NCBI GenBank assembly: GCA_928212115.1
Contig: CAKMRJ010005523.1
Location: 241,104,525 to 241,168,524, forward strand
Direction of reading: 5' to 3'
DNA length: 64,000 nucleotides
Source of the DNA: Lactuca virosa
Taxonomy: Eukaryota > Streptophyta > Magnoliopsida > Asterales > Asteraceae
In this document: one piece after another, positions 33,401-46,079 of the stretch
Layout of the letters: each line of letters opens with the position of its first letter
How positions within the stretch are numbered: position 1 is the first letter of the stretch
Translations under genes and position numbers: made by a program
The notes under the pieces: generated by a model
Told to the model about the DNA's origin: nothing
Seen by the model: only the letters and a program-made list of their open reading frames with translations
Database searches by the model: none

Positions 33401-34344
33401 AGCAGCTTCAGATGCTTGTTGGGTTAGGTTTCCTTGAATCGTTGACCCCAAAACCCTTCAAGTTGAGCTTAAAGTAAGAACCCACCAACCAAAAGACAAA
33501 GACCCAATTAATAAACAAGAATACGCCTCATACAAGACGAAAATCGAGCTCTTTAAACCAAGAAACCTCCATTTATTCAATTAATCAATCGCCTCTAAAC
33601 AATGAACACAAGAAAAAGAGACAAACGGCAGCAATTTTCCTGTGATTCAACAGCTCTTTTTCAATTGTTATCTATACAGAAAATATATTATATTATATAT
33701 TTACAGATCAAACTTTAATCGAGATTCAAGTCTTTCTAATTGGGATGAAAAAAGGGATGGAATTTTTTATGAATTGAAGGGACAAACGAAAATAAACAAG
33801 AGTGAATTCTGATTTCTGGGACCTACTTTTGATTACATGAAGGGAACCTAGACGGTATTACTGTGTTCGCCCATTGGATTAAGCGGCCCAATTGTCAAGA
33901 TTTATATTAGATGAATAAAAATATAAACATTCTTATATAACAGCTTCACTTTGCTAAAAATTTCGTATTCATTATCAAATAATTGTATATCATATAAACA
34001 TTTTTTAATATCGTCATACAGTCTAAAAAATAAATTGTAAATCTATTTATGTCAAAAAAAAATTAATAATTCTAAACACCTCTGAAATTATTTCTAAATA
34101 TGTTTATATCATTTAAAATATCGACTTCACGAAAGAACAAGAACATTTAATATTGTTGGGTTAGAAGTATTTTTATATATAGTCATAAATATCTCCAAGA
34201 ATATGCCGTATATGTTTTATTTTCCTTAGATAAGAAGAAATCGTGATAAAAGTATGATATGGATGGAAAGAAAATGATAAAATCAAATGAAATGGTAAGC
34301 TTCCAGTGAGTTTCAATTTGCTTACAACATTTCTTTCATTGGTA
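33401..34344. other. Upstream region of EIN4
   Basis: Should hold the promoter. AT-rich beyond 33900; no core element can be assigned with confidence. No gene. Confidence 0.4.
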
Positions 34345-36651
34345 TCTACTCTAATAAATAAAAGATTTTTTTTGTCACTTGTCACACTCTTATTCAATTT
34401 GCCAAATATCATTTTGTGGTTATTTTGAATTATTTTTTTTTCACATGTTATTTTATGAGTTTTTCTATTTTACTAAATTCAACATAATATTTTAATATAA
34501 TAATTGAAATAAATATAATAATAAATGAATATCAATTTCATTAATCAACTTACATTTTAATTTCAAAATTCCCAAAATTAAAGTTCATTAGTTTTTTTTC
34601 TTTATTTATTTAAAATATTTGTTAAAATTTAAAATATAAAAAAACATTTTCATTACAATAATTCATTATTGTTCTTATTTTCTTATAAATTCAAAGCTCT
34701 CAAATATTTTAACATTTATATTTAACATTTTTTTTTAAATTTACCCATTAGTACATAGGTCTCACAACTAATAAATAAATAAAGTAATAATAAACATAAC
34801 TATCAATAACTATAAATATTAGGCCTGGCTTTCAATTTCTTTCTTTTAGCAACAATAATCTTTAATGCATGCCTTTTTTGACTTCATAATTTGTGAGTAA
34901 AGTGATTTGACCTACTTTGAAATAATTTCCATTTCAACGACAAAAGGACATGTTAGTTTATGACTTGTTTTCTATCGTTATCCCAATCAAGAATCCAAAG
35001 AGGTCGAGCTATATTTTTGTGATTGATTAAAGAACTTGTATTGCAAATTAATAAAAACTAATATTTTTATCTGTCGCGCTATGTGTCACTACGTTTTTTA
35101 AATTGAATTTTGACGATTATATTGATAAAAGTTAGGTACTGTTGCATTTATTGGTAGATAAATATATACAATATCGATACGGCTGAAAAAACTGTCGATG
35201 GATTGGGTAAACACGAAAGTTTAGAAAGTCGAGGCTTAACATCTTAAAAATCATGATAAAAGTTTTCAATTTTGTAAAACATATCCACAAACCATAATAT
35301 AATAAACCATTGTTTTCAAGACAAATCCATAAAATCGGTGTATCAAACATCTCTCAAATTGTATATCAGGAGGAGGATGTGTACGATCACGCATTCGTCT
35401 TGCCTTGATCATCTGATGTACCTGAAAGCATGAAACCAACAACTATAAGTCAAAGCTTAGTGAGTTCCCCCAAAATACCCCACACAACAATACATATACA
35501 AGCATGCGCACTAGGTCCACAGTCATCAGACTAGATTACCCTCGGGTCCAAAATTCATCAGAATGGATTACCCCCAACCCACAGTTATTGGACTGGATTG
35601 CCCTGACCCACAGTCATCGGACCGTAAGTTTGTTGGCTTACTAGATAAAGCAGTAAAGCCCCAACCCAACCACACTATGTCGACATATGCAACAAATAAA
35701 CAATAACCAGTAAGTACAGGTAATCATAAAGATCTACCAATCTAACATGTCACTACAACATAACAACATCCTATACATAAGGATACATAACACAACCTAG
35801 TGGGTTGGCATTGGTGCCTTCGACCCACGAGTACAATCAGGATAACTCACCTTGAAGTTTAGAAGATAGTTGAACTCATCACTGATCCAAATACCAGCTC
35901 TACGGGTCACCTATACAACAAAAAGGGACCAAACCTCAATTACAGCTCAAAATACTCCAATTGTCCTAAATTCAAACTTGGTCAAAGTCAACGGTCAACG
36001 GTCAAAAAGTATGATGATCAAGCAGAAAGAGAATGAGACTATCGAAATCTATTATGACTGTCTTAACGAGTTGATCTTCAAGTGCATTCGATATGGAGTC
36101 AATCGTTCTACTCTTGAGTACAATCTCACCTTCTTAATGGGACTTCGAAAGGAGTGGAGAAGCATTAGTATGATGATCAAGACACAACAGAGCTTTGATA
36201 ACTATTCGCTGGGAGATCTCTATAATGTTCTAAAAGCTCATGAAAGTGAGATCAACGAAATAGCTGAAGAAGGAAAAATAAATTTGGGAGGTCCTCTTGC
36301 ATTGGTTTCGAAGGTGTTAGGAAAAGAGTCTGAAGTCGAATCTGCTGAGATTGATGGTTCTGTTTATGAGGGTTTTCTCATGAATTCAGAAGATGAAGTT
36401 GTGGTTTATTATTCGAACAACAACCTTAAGAAGTTCTTTAAGAAGTCATTCAATCCAATGTTCAAAGGAAACAGTGATTTCAAGGGAAACTTATCATCTA
36501 GGAAGAATGTTAGACACGAGTCGAAGGTTGAGAAGAAAGAGAGTAAGGTTACTGGTGAGAAGATGGAGAAGAAGTTAAAAGGAGACTCTGGTTTTGATTG
36601 CAACTACTGCAATGGTGCGAACCATATGGCAGTTGACAGTATGTTAAGGAA
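34345..36651. repeat. 2.3-kb tandem duplication, copy 1
   Basis: From TCTACTCTAATAAATAAA at 34345 to ATGTTAAGGAA at 36651. It contains an AT-rich segment (34345-35100), a minus-strand LTR fragment (about 35120-36008) and a copia gag fragment (36009-36651). The next copy follows head to tail with an offset of 2302-2307 bp and about 98 percent identity by eye. Confidence 0.95.
35120..36008 (-). repeat. Gypsy-type LTR fragment, duplication copy 1
   Basis: Minus-strand donor CAAG|GTGAGTTATCC at 35850, GTGGG/CCCAC hairpin with GGCACCAATG at 35800-35828, tandem CACAGTCATCAGACTAGATT-type repeats at about 35515-35630, ACTCACTAAGCTTTG, and acceptor CATGCTTTCAG|GTACATC ending at 35422. Truncated on both sides; the right junction with gag is near 36008. 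Confidence 0.7.
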
Positions 36652-36661
36652 TCTACTCTAA
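36009..36661 (+). pseudogene. Copia Gag fragment, duplication copy 1
   Basis: The open frame (35870-36661) starts in LTR-derived sequence; real Gag begins near 36009. Motifs: ETIEIYYDCLNELIFKCI, LGDLYNVLKAHESEI and, near the end, a zinc knuckle CNYCNGANHMAVDS in which the last Cys of CX2CX4HX4C is Ser. The C-terminus is cut by the start of the next copy. It lacks protease and pol. Confidence 0.75.
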
Positions 36662-38950
36662 TAAATAAAGGTTTTTTTGTCACTTGTCACACTCTTATTC
36701 AATTTGCCAAATGTCATTTTGTGGTTATTTTGAATTATTTTTTTTTCACATGTCATTTTATGAGTTTTTCTATTTTACTAAATTCCACATAATATTTTAA
36801 TGTAATAATTGAAATAAATATAGTAATAAATGAATATCAATTTCATTAATCAACTTACATTTTAATTTCAAAATTCCCAAAATTAAAGTTCATTAGTTTT
36901 TTTTCTTTATTTATTTAAAATATTTGTTAAAATTTAAAATATAAAAAAACATTTTCATTACAATAATTCATTATTGTTCTTATTTTCTTATAAATTCAAA
37001 GCTCTCAAATATTTTGACATTTATATTTAACATTTTTTTTTAAATTTACCCATTAGTACATAGGTCTCACAACTAATAAATAAATAAAGTAATAATAAAC
37101 ATAACTATCAATAAATATAAATATTAGGCCTCGCTTTCAATTTCTTTCTTTAGCAACAATAATCTTTAATGCATGCCTTTTTTGACTTCATAATTTGTGA
37201 GTAAAGTGATTTGACCTACTTTGAAATAATTTCCATTTCAACGACAAAAGGACATGTTAGTTTATGACTTGTTTTCTATCGTTATCCCTATGAAGAATCC
37301 AAAGAGGTCGAGCTATATTTTTGTGATTGATTAAAGAACTTGTATTGCAAATTAATAAAAACTAATATTTTATCTGTCGCGCTATGTGTCACTACGTTTT
37401 TTAAATTGAATTTTGACGATTATATTGATAAAAGTTAGGTACTGTTGCATTTATTGGTAGATAAATATATACAATATCGATACGGCTGAAAAAACTGTCG
37501 ATGGATTGGGTAAACACGAAAGTTTAGAAAGTCGAGGCTTAACATCTCAAAAATCATGATAAAAGTTTTCAATTTTGTAAAACATATCCACAAACCATAA
37601 TATAATAAACCATTGTTTTCAAGACAAATCCATAAAATCGGTGTATCAAACATCTCTCAAATCGTATATCAGGAGGAGGATGTGTACGATCACGCATTCG
37701 TCTTGCCTTGATCATCTGATGTACCTGAAAGCATGAAACCAACAACTATAAGTCAAAGCTTAGTGAGTTCCCCCAAAATACCCCACACAACAATACATAT
37801 ACAAGCATGCGCACTAGGTCCACAGTCATCAGACTAGATTACCCTCGGGTCCGAAATTCATCAGAATGGATTACCCCAACCCACAGTTATTGGACTGGAT
37901 TGCCCTGACCCACAGTCATCGGACCGTAAGTTTGTTGGCTTACTAGATAAAGCAGTAAAGCCCCAACCCAACCACACTATGTCGACATATGCAACAGATA
38001 AACAATAACAAGTAAGTACAGGTAATCATAAAGATCTACCAATCTAACATGTCACTACAACATAACAACATCCTATACATAAGGATACATAACACAACCT
38101 AGTGGGTTGGCATTGGTGCCTTCGACCCACGAGTACAATCAGGATAACTCACCTTGAAGTTTAGAAGATAATTGAACTCATCACTGATCCAAATACCAGC
38201 TCTACGGGTCACCTATACAACAAAAAGGGACCAAACCTCAATTACAGCTCAAAATACTCCAATTGTCCTAAATTCAAACTTGGTCAAAGTCAACGGTCAA
38301 CGGTCAAAAAGTATGATGATCAAGCAGAAAGAGAATGAGACTATCGAACTCTATTATGATTGTCTTAATGAGTTGATCTTCAAGTGCATTCAATATGGAG
38401 TCAATCGTTCTACTCTTGAGTACAATCTCACCTTCTTAATGGGAGTTCGAAAGGAGTGGAGAAGCATTAGTATGATGATCAAGACACAACGGAGCTTTGA
38501 TAACTATTCGATGGGAGATCTCTATAATGTTCTAAAAGCTCATGAAAGTGAGATCAACGAAATAGCTGAAGAAGGAAAAATAAATTTGGGAGGTCCTCTT
38601 GCATTGGTTTCGAAGGTGTCAGGAAAAGAGTCTGAAGTCGAATCTGCTGAGATTGATGGTTCTGTTTATGAGGGTTTTCTCATGAATTCAGAAGATGAAG
38701 TTGTGGCTTATTATTCGAATAACAACCTTAAGAAGTTCTTTAAGAAGTCGTTCAATCCAATGTTCAAAGGAAACAGTGATTTCAAGGGAAACTTATCATC
38801 TGGGAAGAATGTTAGAGACGAGTCGAAGGTTGAGAAGAAAGAGAGTAAGGTTACTGGTGAGAAGATGGAGAAGAAGTTAAAAGGAGACTCTGGTTTTGAT
38901 TGCAACTACTGCAATGGTGCGAACCATTTGGCAATTGACAGTATGTTAAG
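36652..38950. repeat. 2.3-kb tandem duplication, copy 2
   Basis: Same content and order as copy 1, starting TCTACTCTAATAAATAAAGG. Unlike copy 1 the homologous sequence does not stop at ATGTTAAGGAA but continues into more gag sequence, so this copy retains the original right flank. Confidence 0.95.
37423..38310 (-). repeat. Gypsy-type LTR fragment, duplication copy 2
   Basis: Repeats the fragment of copy 1, with donor near 38152, hairpin near 38102-38130 and acceptor near 37725. Confidence 0.7.
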
Positions 38951-38996
38951 GAAAAGAGGGGAAAAGAAGGATAGAGTGAAGGATGAAGCCCAATAG
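38311..38996 (+). pseudogene. Copia Gag fragment, duplication copy 2
   Basis: Frame 38172-38996, some ten residues different from copy 1. The knuckle reads CNYCNGANHLAIDS, sharing the Cys-to-Ser change, and is followed by LRKRGEKKDRVKDEAQ and a stop. The shared lesion shows Gag was already dead before duplication. Confidence 0.75.
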
Positions 38997-41580
38997 TTCT
39001 TAACACTTTAAACACTCCCTACCCTAAAGCCTATATGTCTCCCTTGCTCTTAAGAAATGCCATAGTTTCCATTAAATTAATCAAAAGACCATGACATGTT
39101 TACTAGAAGCATGTTATGGTCTTACATAAAGAAATGGAAGCCATGTTTATAAAATTTGCAAACTCTTTTATAAGTTATAAACTTTAACATTTGGCTAAAA
39201 GACAAATATCCTTCTAGTCCAAAAAGTTGTACATGACTTAATAAACCATACCTTATCATGCATTATGTTAATTTCTAATGAAAATTATTATTTCAAAGAA
39301 ATAAATAATTTAGACTTTATGAATATTTATTAAAATGAATTTCTAATAATGATGGTTCAACTTTGGGCCAATGTTGTAATACATAATCACTCTATACGTT
39401 GAATCACTTTATGCAATACACCTTATCACACCTATTCTATTAGGTTAGGCATCTTGTTAACCATCCCACAAGACCCACATATAGGGTAGCTAGCCTCGTT
39501 TGCTCATTGTGATTATTATATAGAAATCTAAATCACTCCAACTTTGTCTAATCTCGTTTCTCATATGGGTATCATGAATTGCTCCTAAGTCTTCCACTTT
39601 GAGTGAGTGCACAATAAAAATGTCTAAACATTTTCAAATCGACAACTTTTCAAGTACTCAAATGTTAATGCAAAAATAACTTTCATGTCATTCAAAATCA
39701 GTACATATAGTATGTACTAAACACATAAGGAAAATTACATAGATCAAATCAATCAAAACAACAATACATATAAGGATATGTACTCCCTGTAAACTCACAT
39801 CGAGTGTTTGATTGTGATTCTTTACCTTTCAAAATACTCTTATGCTTCTTAATAACCACTTATTAAACATTATAATAGGTTACAAATTGACTAACATGCA
39901 CCAAATAAATTAGTTAACTCATCATAGGTTTTTACGATTTAATTCTATCTATATAGATAGAAGTTATGAGAAAGAATTTGGGTCAGCGTCTTAGTCCTAA
40001 GCCACCATAACCCACACAATCTTCAACAAACCACAATCAGAAAAAGATAAGTCGTAAGTTCTATATGGTCTTCACAAAAAGAGTACCAGATGGACTCCAA
40101 ATCATTACCACGTTCGTCAAATTGATTCTAGTGGGTAATCTATTATGCAATAATCTCCAAATGAAAATATTAATTTTAATTGGAACATACCTATTCCGAT
40201 GAGTGATCTACTGATTAGTTGGAAAGATGTTATCATCAATATAGGCTCTCGTAGCACCAACCAGAATTCTCGAGTGTCATCCAACACCCAAGTCCATGTA
40301 TCATCGAACCTAATAGGATTGAGAAGGCTCGTCAATCCTTAGCACCAAGAACTTGATAAATTGATGGAGTTTGATGTTTTTGGAAGTCTATTTTTGGTAT
40401 TGAGACTCAAACTCAGTTTCTATTATTGTTGGTAGAAGTTCATCATTGATAAATGTTATAAGGGCCAGCGATAAATGTTTACTAAATAAAATAATTATAA
40501 AATAACTAGTTTGTTTTTTTTCTTTTTTGATTTTTGAAGCTTGAAATCGTTAAAATTGGAGCGTGCGATTTTCTATAAATTTGGGTCAAGATGGTAGTAA
40601 AAATTGGGGCCCAAATCAATGACATCGGGTGGAAACTGTAAACACATGGTGAATACTTTTCGTATGATTGATCATTTTGAATCTAAAAGAAATTTTGGAC
40701 TTTTAAATTAATAAATCAGAGATCAGTCCATGTTTGATCGATGTTGGCCTTTATTGATGATCATGAAAATGTATTAAAATGAATAGAGCTTGGATTCAAA
40801 TTGAGCGCGACCACATAAATACGTATTAGAATTAACAGAGCTTGGATTCAAATTGAGCGTGACCACATAAATTTATAACTTTTTTTTTTTAATTTGAAAA
40901 GTATGTTCCATGCAAATTATCCTAAAGAAAATATTAAATATCAAATTATGTTTTAGTAACTTTCTTTATGTCATGGTTGTTGATCATGATATTTAAAACT
41001 GTTAGAATCATATAAATGATTTTTCTTTGTATGGGTCATATATACTATTAACCAGGACAAAAAAAATCAATAAACAACATCAAATGATAATTTCTTAATT
41101 CTAAATGTTAGTAAGAAAATATTAGTCAAACACTTATATTTTTATTATATAGGTGTTATTTAACTTTACACGGAAAAACCAAGACTGTTTTGCAACAAGC
41201 GACCCATTCTCATTTAACTTCAACCATACAAATTTGTAGGTATATTATTCAAATACACTGGACAAACCGACAAAATATGATAGCCTCCTTTGACATTTAT
41301 GTGAAAGAAAACAAACTAACAGTTGACATGCGTATACACGACAATAATTTATCACAATGCCATATCGTACTTTCATTAACAGGATATAGATAATATGTTT
41401 ACTAATAACTTAGTTGATAAAAATAATGTTTGATAAACTAGCTTATAAATTATGTTGGCGATTTTAGTATCACCAGACGTTTTATGTTATTGGAACGGAT
41501 ATGTGAGCTAAGGGGCTTATCATTTGTACTATATATTATATGTTTGAAGAATGCGAAATACATACGTGTATAAGACTAAA
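38997..41580. other. AT-rich DNA with no supported gene
   Basis: No coding frame with recognisable motifs. A direct repeat of about 52 bp (40771-40822 and 40823-40872, core AGAGCTTGGATTCAAATTGA) is the only clear structure. Confidence 0.4.
40771..40872. repeat. 52-bp tandem duplication
   Basis: Two adjacent units with GAGCTTGGATTCAAATTGAG and GACCACATAAAT, differing at a few positions. Confidence 0.9.
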
Positions 41581-41599
41581 TTATAAGTTGGTACAACAA

Positions 41600-41780
41600 A
41601 AATGTGGGGGTCAAGGGGGGCGCGCCCCCTTGCAGGGTCGTAGGGCCCCTAGCGTGGTCCAAGGGGCAGAGCTCCTGGCGGTTATGGTAAAATTGAGCCG
41701 TAATTTCGTGCTTATGGTAATACTGATAAATCTTATCAATTTTGGTAACCATTTATTATGTCATTAATTTCGAGATTCTC
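41600..41780 (+). repeat. GC-rich island, probable copia LTR remnant
   Basis: GGGGGGCGCGCCCCCTTGCA and CAAGGGGCAGAGCTCCTGGC stand out in AT-rich surroundings and form strong stems. Similar G/C blocks are familiar from long copia LTRs of composites; the boundaries are not found. Confidence 0.4.
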
Positions 41781-43380
41781 CTAACTAACCCTAAATTGTT
41801 TGGGATAAATACGGCTCCTCAATTGAGTCGTAATATACCCTTCTGAGTTCTTTCCTCTATACGAACTTAAAACCCTCTGGCGATTTGGCTTGGCTTTCTT
41901 CTTCTTGAAACTTCTTTCATGATATATAGTTAACCATAGGAGCATTTGAAGATTTGAGTTCTATGCTTACCCATGTTAGTCCCAAGGGTTCTCAACATTC
42001 TATGTTACTCCCAAAAATAGATATTTCCAAGTTGTTCATGCCTAGTCAGAATCACCTGATCATAGCCAATTCCCAACGCGTGGAATACCATGTTTCTTCA
42101 ATGCTTGGGATCTCTCTGCTTTGCCATGTTAATTCCAAATGAACCCAACATGCAATTTAGTCCCATAATGGATCTTCAGAATCACCTGATAATATGCACT
42201 AATTGGCCAATTGATTATGTCACCATAATCGTCTCCTAACATGATATAATTACATATTGCTTCAATTTGTACACTTAACATTTGCTAAAATGGATCCTTC
42301 CAAGTTGCTCAAATCAGAATCACCTGATTTTATGAAAAGGTTATCTAGTTGGTTATGTTTCCATATTCAACTCCTAACTTGATGGAATTCAATGTAGCAT
42401 CAATGTTATCGTTATACTAAGTGTATTTGATATTTGTTCCTTCATATAGCTAAAGGTACGATCTTTCTTTTTGTTTAAGAGAACTATTCTCAAACCAAGA
42501 AAAAGATGATCATTCCTTATAGCTTATCCTTTTAGAGGATTTTATAGTAGTTAAATTTTAGTGGATACTTTTAAGATATCATTCAATTAATAATTAGTCC
42601 TAGTTTGCTTTATTGATCCTTAATGAATAATTACCCAATTATCAAATTATTTCAAACAAAGCTAGGATCCATATTTCACTTCATGATGTGAAGTGGATTT
42701 GCTGAAAATGACACCAAGAAGCTATTTAGTTAGAAAAGAATTTTCAATCTCAATATTTATGAGATTCCTAGATCTTTCGAGATTTATTGACACTTTGTCA
42801 ATAGCACGTTAATATTTTATTATGCTCATATAGCATTCATGAATGGATTAGTCGAGGATCATGAATCCAAATGGTGAATCGAACATGCTAAGTTACATGT
42901 TATCTGACTCAAGTAACGCTTGAGAATTGTGATCACCATATACCATACTTCGAGAATTCTCATTTGAGGTGTCGATAAACCGCCTATGCATAACGCCAAA
43001 AAGAAGACACGATAAGGCGTAATTTCCATGGGAAGCATAAGATTCACCATTTTATATAAAATAAGATTTTGTTTTAATACTTATAATGTTAATACTTTAA
43101 ACAAGCTAAGTGTCTTATCAAACCCTTTTGATGACTCTACTCATAAAACACAAGATGGCGGTGAGGGTGGCAAGCACTAAATGCCAATTAAAATTAGGCC
43201 TCATTAGGAATTGAAGAGAGCTCCTTAAACCTTAGCATTTTGAGTAGGAGAGCCTAGTCGTGGTGAGACTGAAAAATCAATTAAACAATTGAAAATTTTA
43301 CATGTTGAAATAAATTGAGATATATAACTTAATAGGCAAGCAAACAAGGGAACAAATATTTTAAAAATGAAATTTGTAAA
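41781..43380. other. Unassigned DNA
   Basis: No gene. AT-rich with scattered short repeats such as TCAGAATCACCTGAT (about 42049, 42178 and 42310), which is itself self-complementary at its core. Confidence 0.4.
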
Positions 43381-43510
43381 CAGTCACCATGTCGTGGCAA
43401 ATAGATCACCAAGTCATGGCATAAAACTCACCACGTCGTGGTGCGACACAGAAACACATTTTCTGATTAGATTCCTACATCGTGGAGGAGAACCCACAAT
43501 GTCGTGGCGA
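43381..43510. repeat. CCACGTCGTGG palindrome cluster
   Basis: ACCATGTCGTGGC, ACCAAGTCATGGC, ACCACGTCGTGGT, TACATCGTGGAGG and ACAATGTCGTGGC within 130 bp. The arms are 5-6 bases with one central base. The host element is not identified. Confidence 0.75.
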
Positions 43511-43665
43511 TAGAATAGATTCAAGAATCACCGGTTTTTCAAGTAGTCCGGTTTCTAAAACAATTAAAACCATTTAACATTCAGAAACTAGATCAGATCT
43601 AGGCATGCTAACTCAATTAAACCTATAAGACGTTAAAACTAAAGTGCAATAGATGTATACATACT

Positions 43666-43677
43666 GCTCTGATACCA
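43666..43677 (-). other. tRNA-Met primer-binding site, minus orientation
   Basis: Minus strand reads TGGTATCAGAGC, one base after an LTR end AACCCATCA. This is the typical copia primer site. The LTR would extend to the right; its internal domain to the left is not recognisable. Confidence 0.75.
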
Positions 43678-43739
43678 CTGATGGGTTTTAAGGATCCTAA
43701 AACTGAAAGATCTAGTATACCCAAGGGTCACACCATATA

Positions 43740-44850
43740 GCAAGTTACCGTCAATTGATTATTTATTAGTATAATTTGATTATTAATAAATATATCAACA
43801 CTTGTATTTAATTGGAAAAATTATTATTTAATGGAAATAATATTTTATTAATTGGGAATTTATTATTTATGGAAATAATATTTATTGGATAAATAACAAC
43901 TTATGAAATATATCATAAAGTATGATTATTTATAAGTTATATTTATATCTTAATAAACTAGTTCAATTTATATAAACGGTAGTTTTATATAAAATAAGAT
44001 ATTTATATATTCATATCTTATTAAGCTAGTTACAATTTATATAAAAGATAGTTTTATATAAAATAAGATATTTATATATGACTAATTATATAAATATATA
44101 TGTTAGGAATTCTTTATAAAAGTGATTTATTTTTTATAAAGATAACATGTATGTGTATATAAACTAGCCATGAGACAACTTTTGTCTTCTTTTGTGCATG
44201 CCTTTCTCGGAAATTTAAGAGGAGACCAAGCATGGTCTTCTTTTGAATTGTTTAATCAATTCATGTCATGCTTGGAACAAAGTTGTCCATGCTTTTGCTT
44301 TATGGCCCTCTTTCACGTTTTGGCCATTATATAAGGAAGGGCATGAAAGACATTTGAAACAAGTTCTTGCATATTCTTCTTCTTCCTTTTGGCTATGAAA
44401 ACCGTGGGCATGAGAAGCTTTAAGAGGGCTGCCAATTTCGAGCTTTATAAGCTTTTCTTCTCCTCTATTCTCTTGCATTTTGATGCTAGACAAAGTCCCT
44501 TTGTTGCTTCACCTTTGAACATATATTTGAGATATATTTCAAAGGCTTATGAACAACAAATCACAAGGTATACTAGAATATTTTGATGGTTCTACTCTTG
44601 CTTGGTGGATACTTCTAGAGAACTCTTGTTTTAGAGTTTCATGCCACACTTCATCAACTTCCAACCTCCCGTGAGGATCAAAGTCTTCAAAGGTTGTTAT
44701 ACTTTCCCTTCTATGGTTGTTTTAATCTTTCTATCTCTTGAAAAATTATCCTTTGTGGGTAACATAGTTTTAGTTTTATTCAACAATTTTAAAGTTTTCG
44801 TTATCATTTTTACCGGTTGTGAAACCGGATTTTTGAATAAAAACCCAATA
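43740..44850 (+). repeat. Copia-type LTR, plus orientation, left boundary uncertain
   Basis: Lies directly upstream of a plus-strand primer site. Contains a 75-bp tandem duplication (43946-44085), a TATA-like ATTATATAAGG near 44330, and a CT-rich leader. Short frames within (for example 44389-44586) are not gene-like. No TG start could be fixed, and it may merge with the minus LTR ending at 43679. Confidence 0.5.
43946..44085. repeat. 75-bp AT-rich tandem duplication
   Basis: Two units with ATCTTAATAAACTAGTT or ATCTTATTAAGCTAGTT and TAGTTTTATATAAAATAAGA. Confidence 0.85.
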
Positions 44851-44852
44851 AT

Positions 44853-44864
44853 TGGTATCAGAGC
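44853..44864 (+). other. tRNA-Met primer-binding site, plus orientation
   Basis: TGGTATCAGAGC preceded by AATAAAAACCCAATAAT. About 260 bp of leader-like sequence follow before the LTR at 45128. Confidence 0.8.
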
Positions 44865-45324
44865 CATTTTTGCAAGATTAGTTAGATTATTTATTTAGTT
44901 GATGAAATCTTTGTTTTTGGAAAACATTGATGGTTTTCTCTTTCCAAGAAAAATCCATACATATTTTTTATGACAACTTTAAAATGTTTATAATTGTTAT
45001 TCTTTGACCAAAAGTTTACATGCATCCATTTGCTCATAAAAGTTGTCTTCGAAAAACAAAGAGTTGTTTTATATATTTTTGAGTATATAAATATGTATGT
45101 ATGATTATAGTATGTGTTGCGTTGTAGTGTAACAGTCCAAAAATCCAAGGTAAAAATTTGATTTTTATTATAATCAAAACACTATTGTAACTTTGTTTAA
45201 AACATTGAAAAGCATTTCAAATAAAACAATTATCATAGTCCAAACCCAAAGATCACATATTGCGGAAAACACGGGTGTATGCGTTATGATCGCCCCGAGC
45301 TCTTTCATTTGAAAACTGGAGTAC

Positions 45325-45701
45325 CTGAAACATAAACTGAAAACCGTAAGCACAAAGCTTAGTGAGTTCCCCATAACATACCCCACATGAAACCACATAA
45401 GTCCACATAAGTCATGCATACAAACATATAAGGATGTCATGGAAACCTTCCATGGTTTTACTCCGGGTGCCATGGGAACCCCCAAATGGTCTTAACAAAC
45501 TCCCATGGGAACTCCCACATGGTCTTGACTAGCTGCCATGGGAACCCCCACATGGTCTAGACTAACTGCCATGGGAACCCCCACATGGTCTTCATATAAA
45601 AACATAACACATTGACAACACATTTGCAAATAACCACTACAACTAAATAACATGGGCCGACATTGGTGCCTTCGACCCATTGATATGGTGAGGAGACTCA
45701 C
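45325..45701 (-). other. Putative LTR-borne leader intron in LTR G
   Basis: Minus-strand donor TTCGAG|GTGAGTCTCC at 45701, acceptor GTTTATGTTTCAG|GTAC ending at 45325, with GAACTCACTAAGCTTTG about 45 bp before it. 377 bp, the shortest of the set. Confidence 0.55.
45436..45594. repeat. 39-bp tandem repeat in LTR G, four copies
   Basis: Core CTGCCATGGGAACCCCCACA followed by TGGTCT; each unit contains the palindrome CCATGG. Confidence 0.85.
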
Positions 45702-46079
45702 CTCGAATGTTAAAGCTTACTAAAAGGAATCCCTAGCTGCTTCCCTGACAACACCTCCAATCTAACAGATCAAAATAACACCGAATTAGCAATTGGGTTC
45801 CATTCTAAGGCCCACCATTCATAATTGGGGTAAAATGACTATTTTACCCCTGAACCAACATGAACCATAACTGAGGCCCAATACCATTAACCAAAAGGCC
45901 CAAAATTAAGAGATCCATAAAGGCCCACTTATGGCCCAATTTTCCAAATTGGGCCCAATCCCATATGGGACTTATCCTAAGCCCATGTTTTCCTTAAATA
46001 CAATTCAGATTACCACAAACACTCCTTGGGACAAACTAGGCCAAATACGTAAGTCAAAAGTCAAAGTCAACGGCCCAAG

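Noticed and set aside
41600..41700. CpG island or ribosomal RNA fragment
   Set aside because: Too short, no rRNA motif recognised; the self-complementary G/C blocks fit an LTR remnant better.
44389..44898. Two short frames near the copia LTR
   Set aside because: They fall in the LTR leader and show no recognised domain or conserved context.
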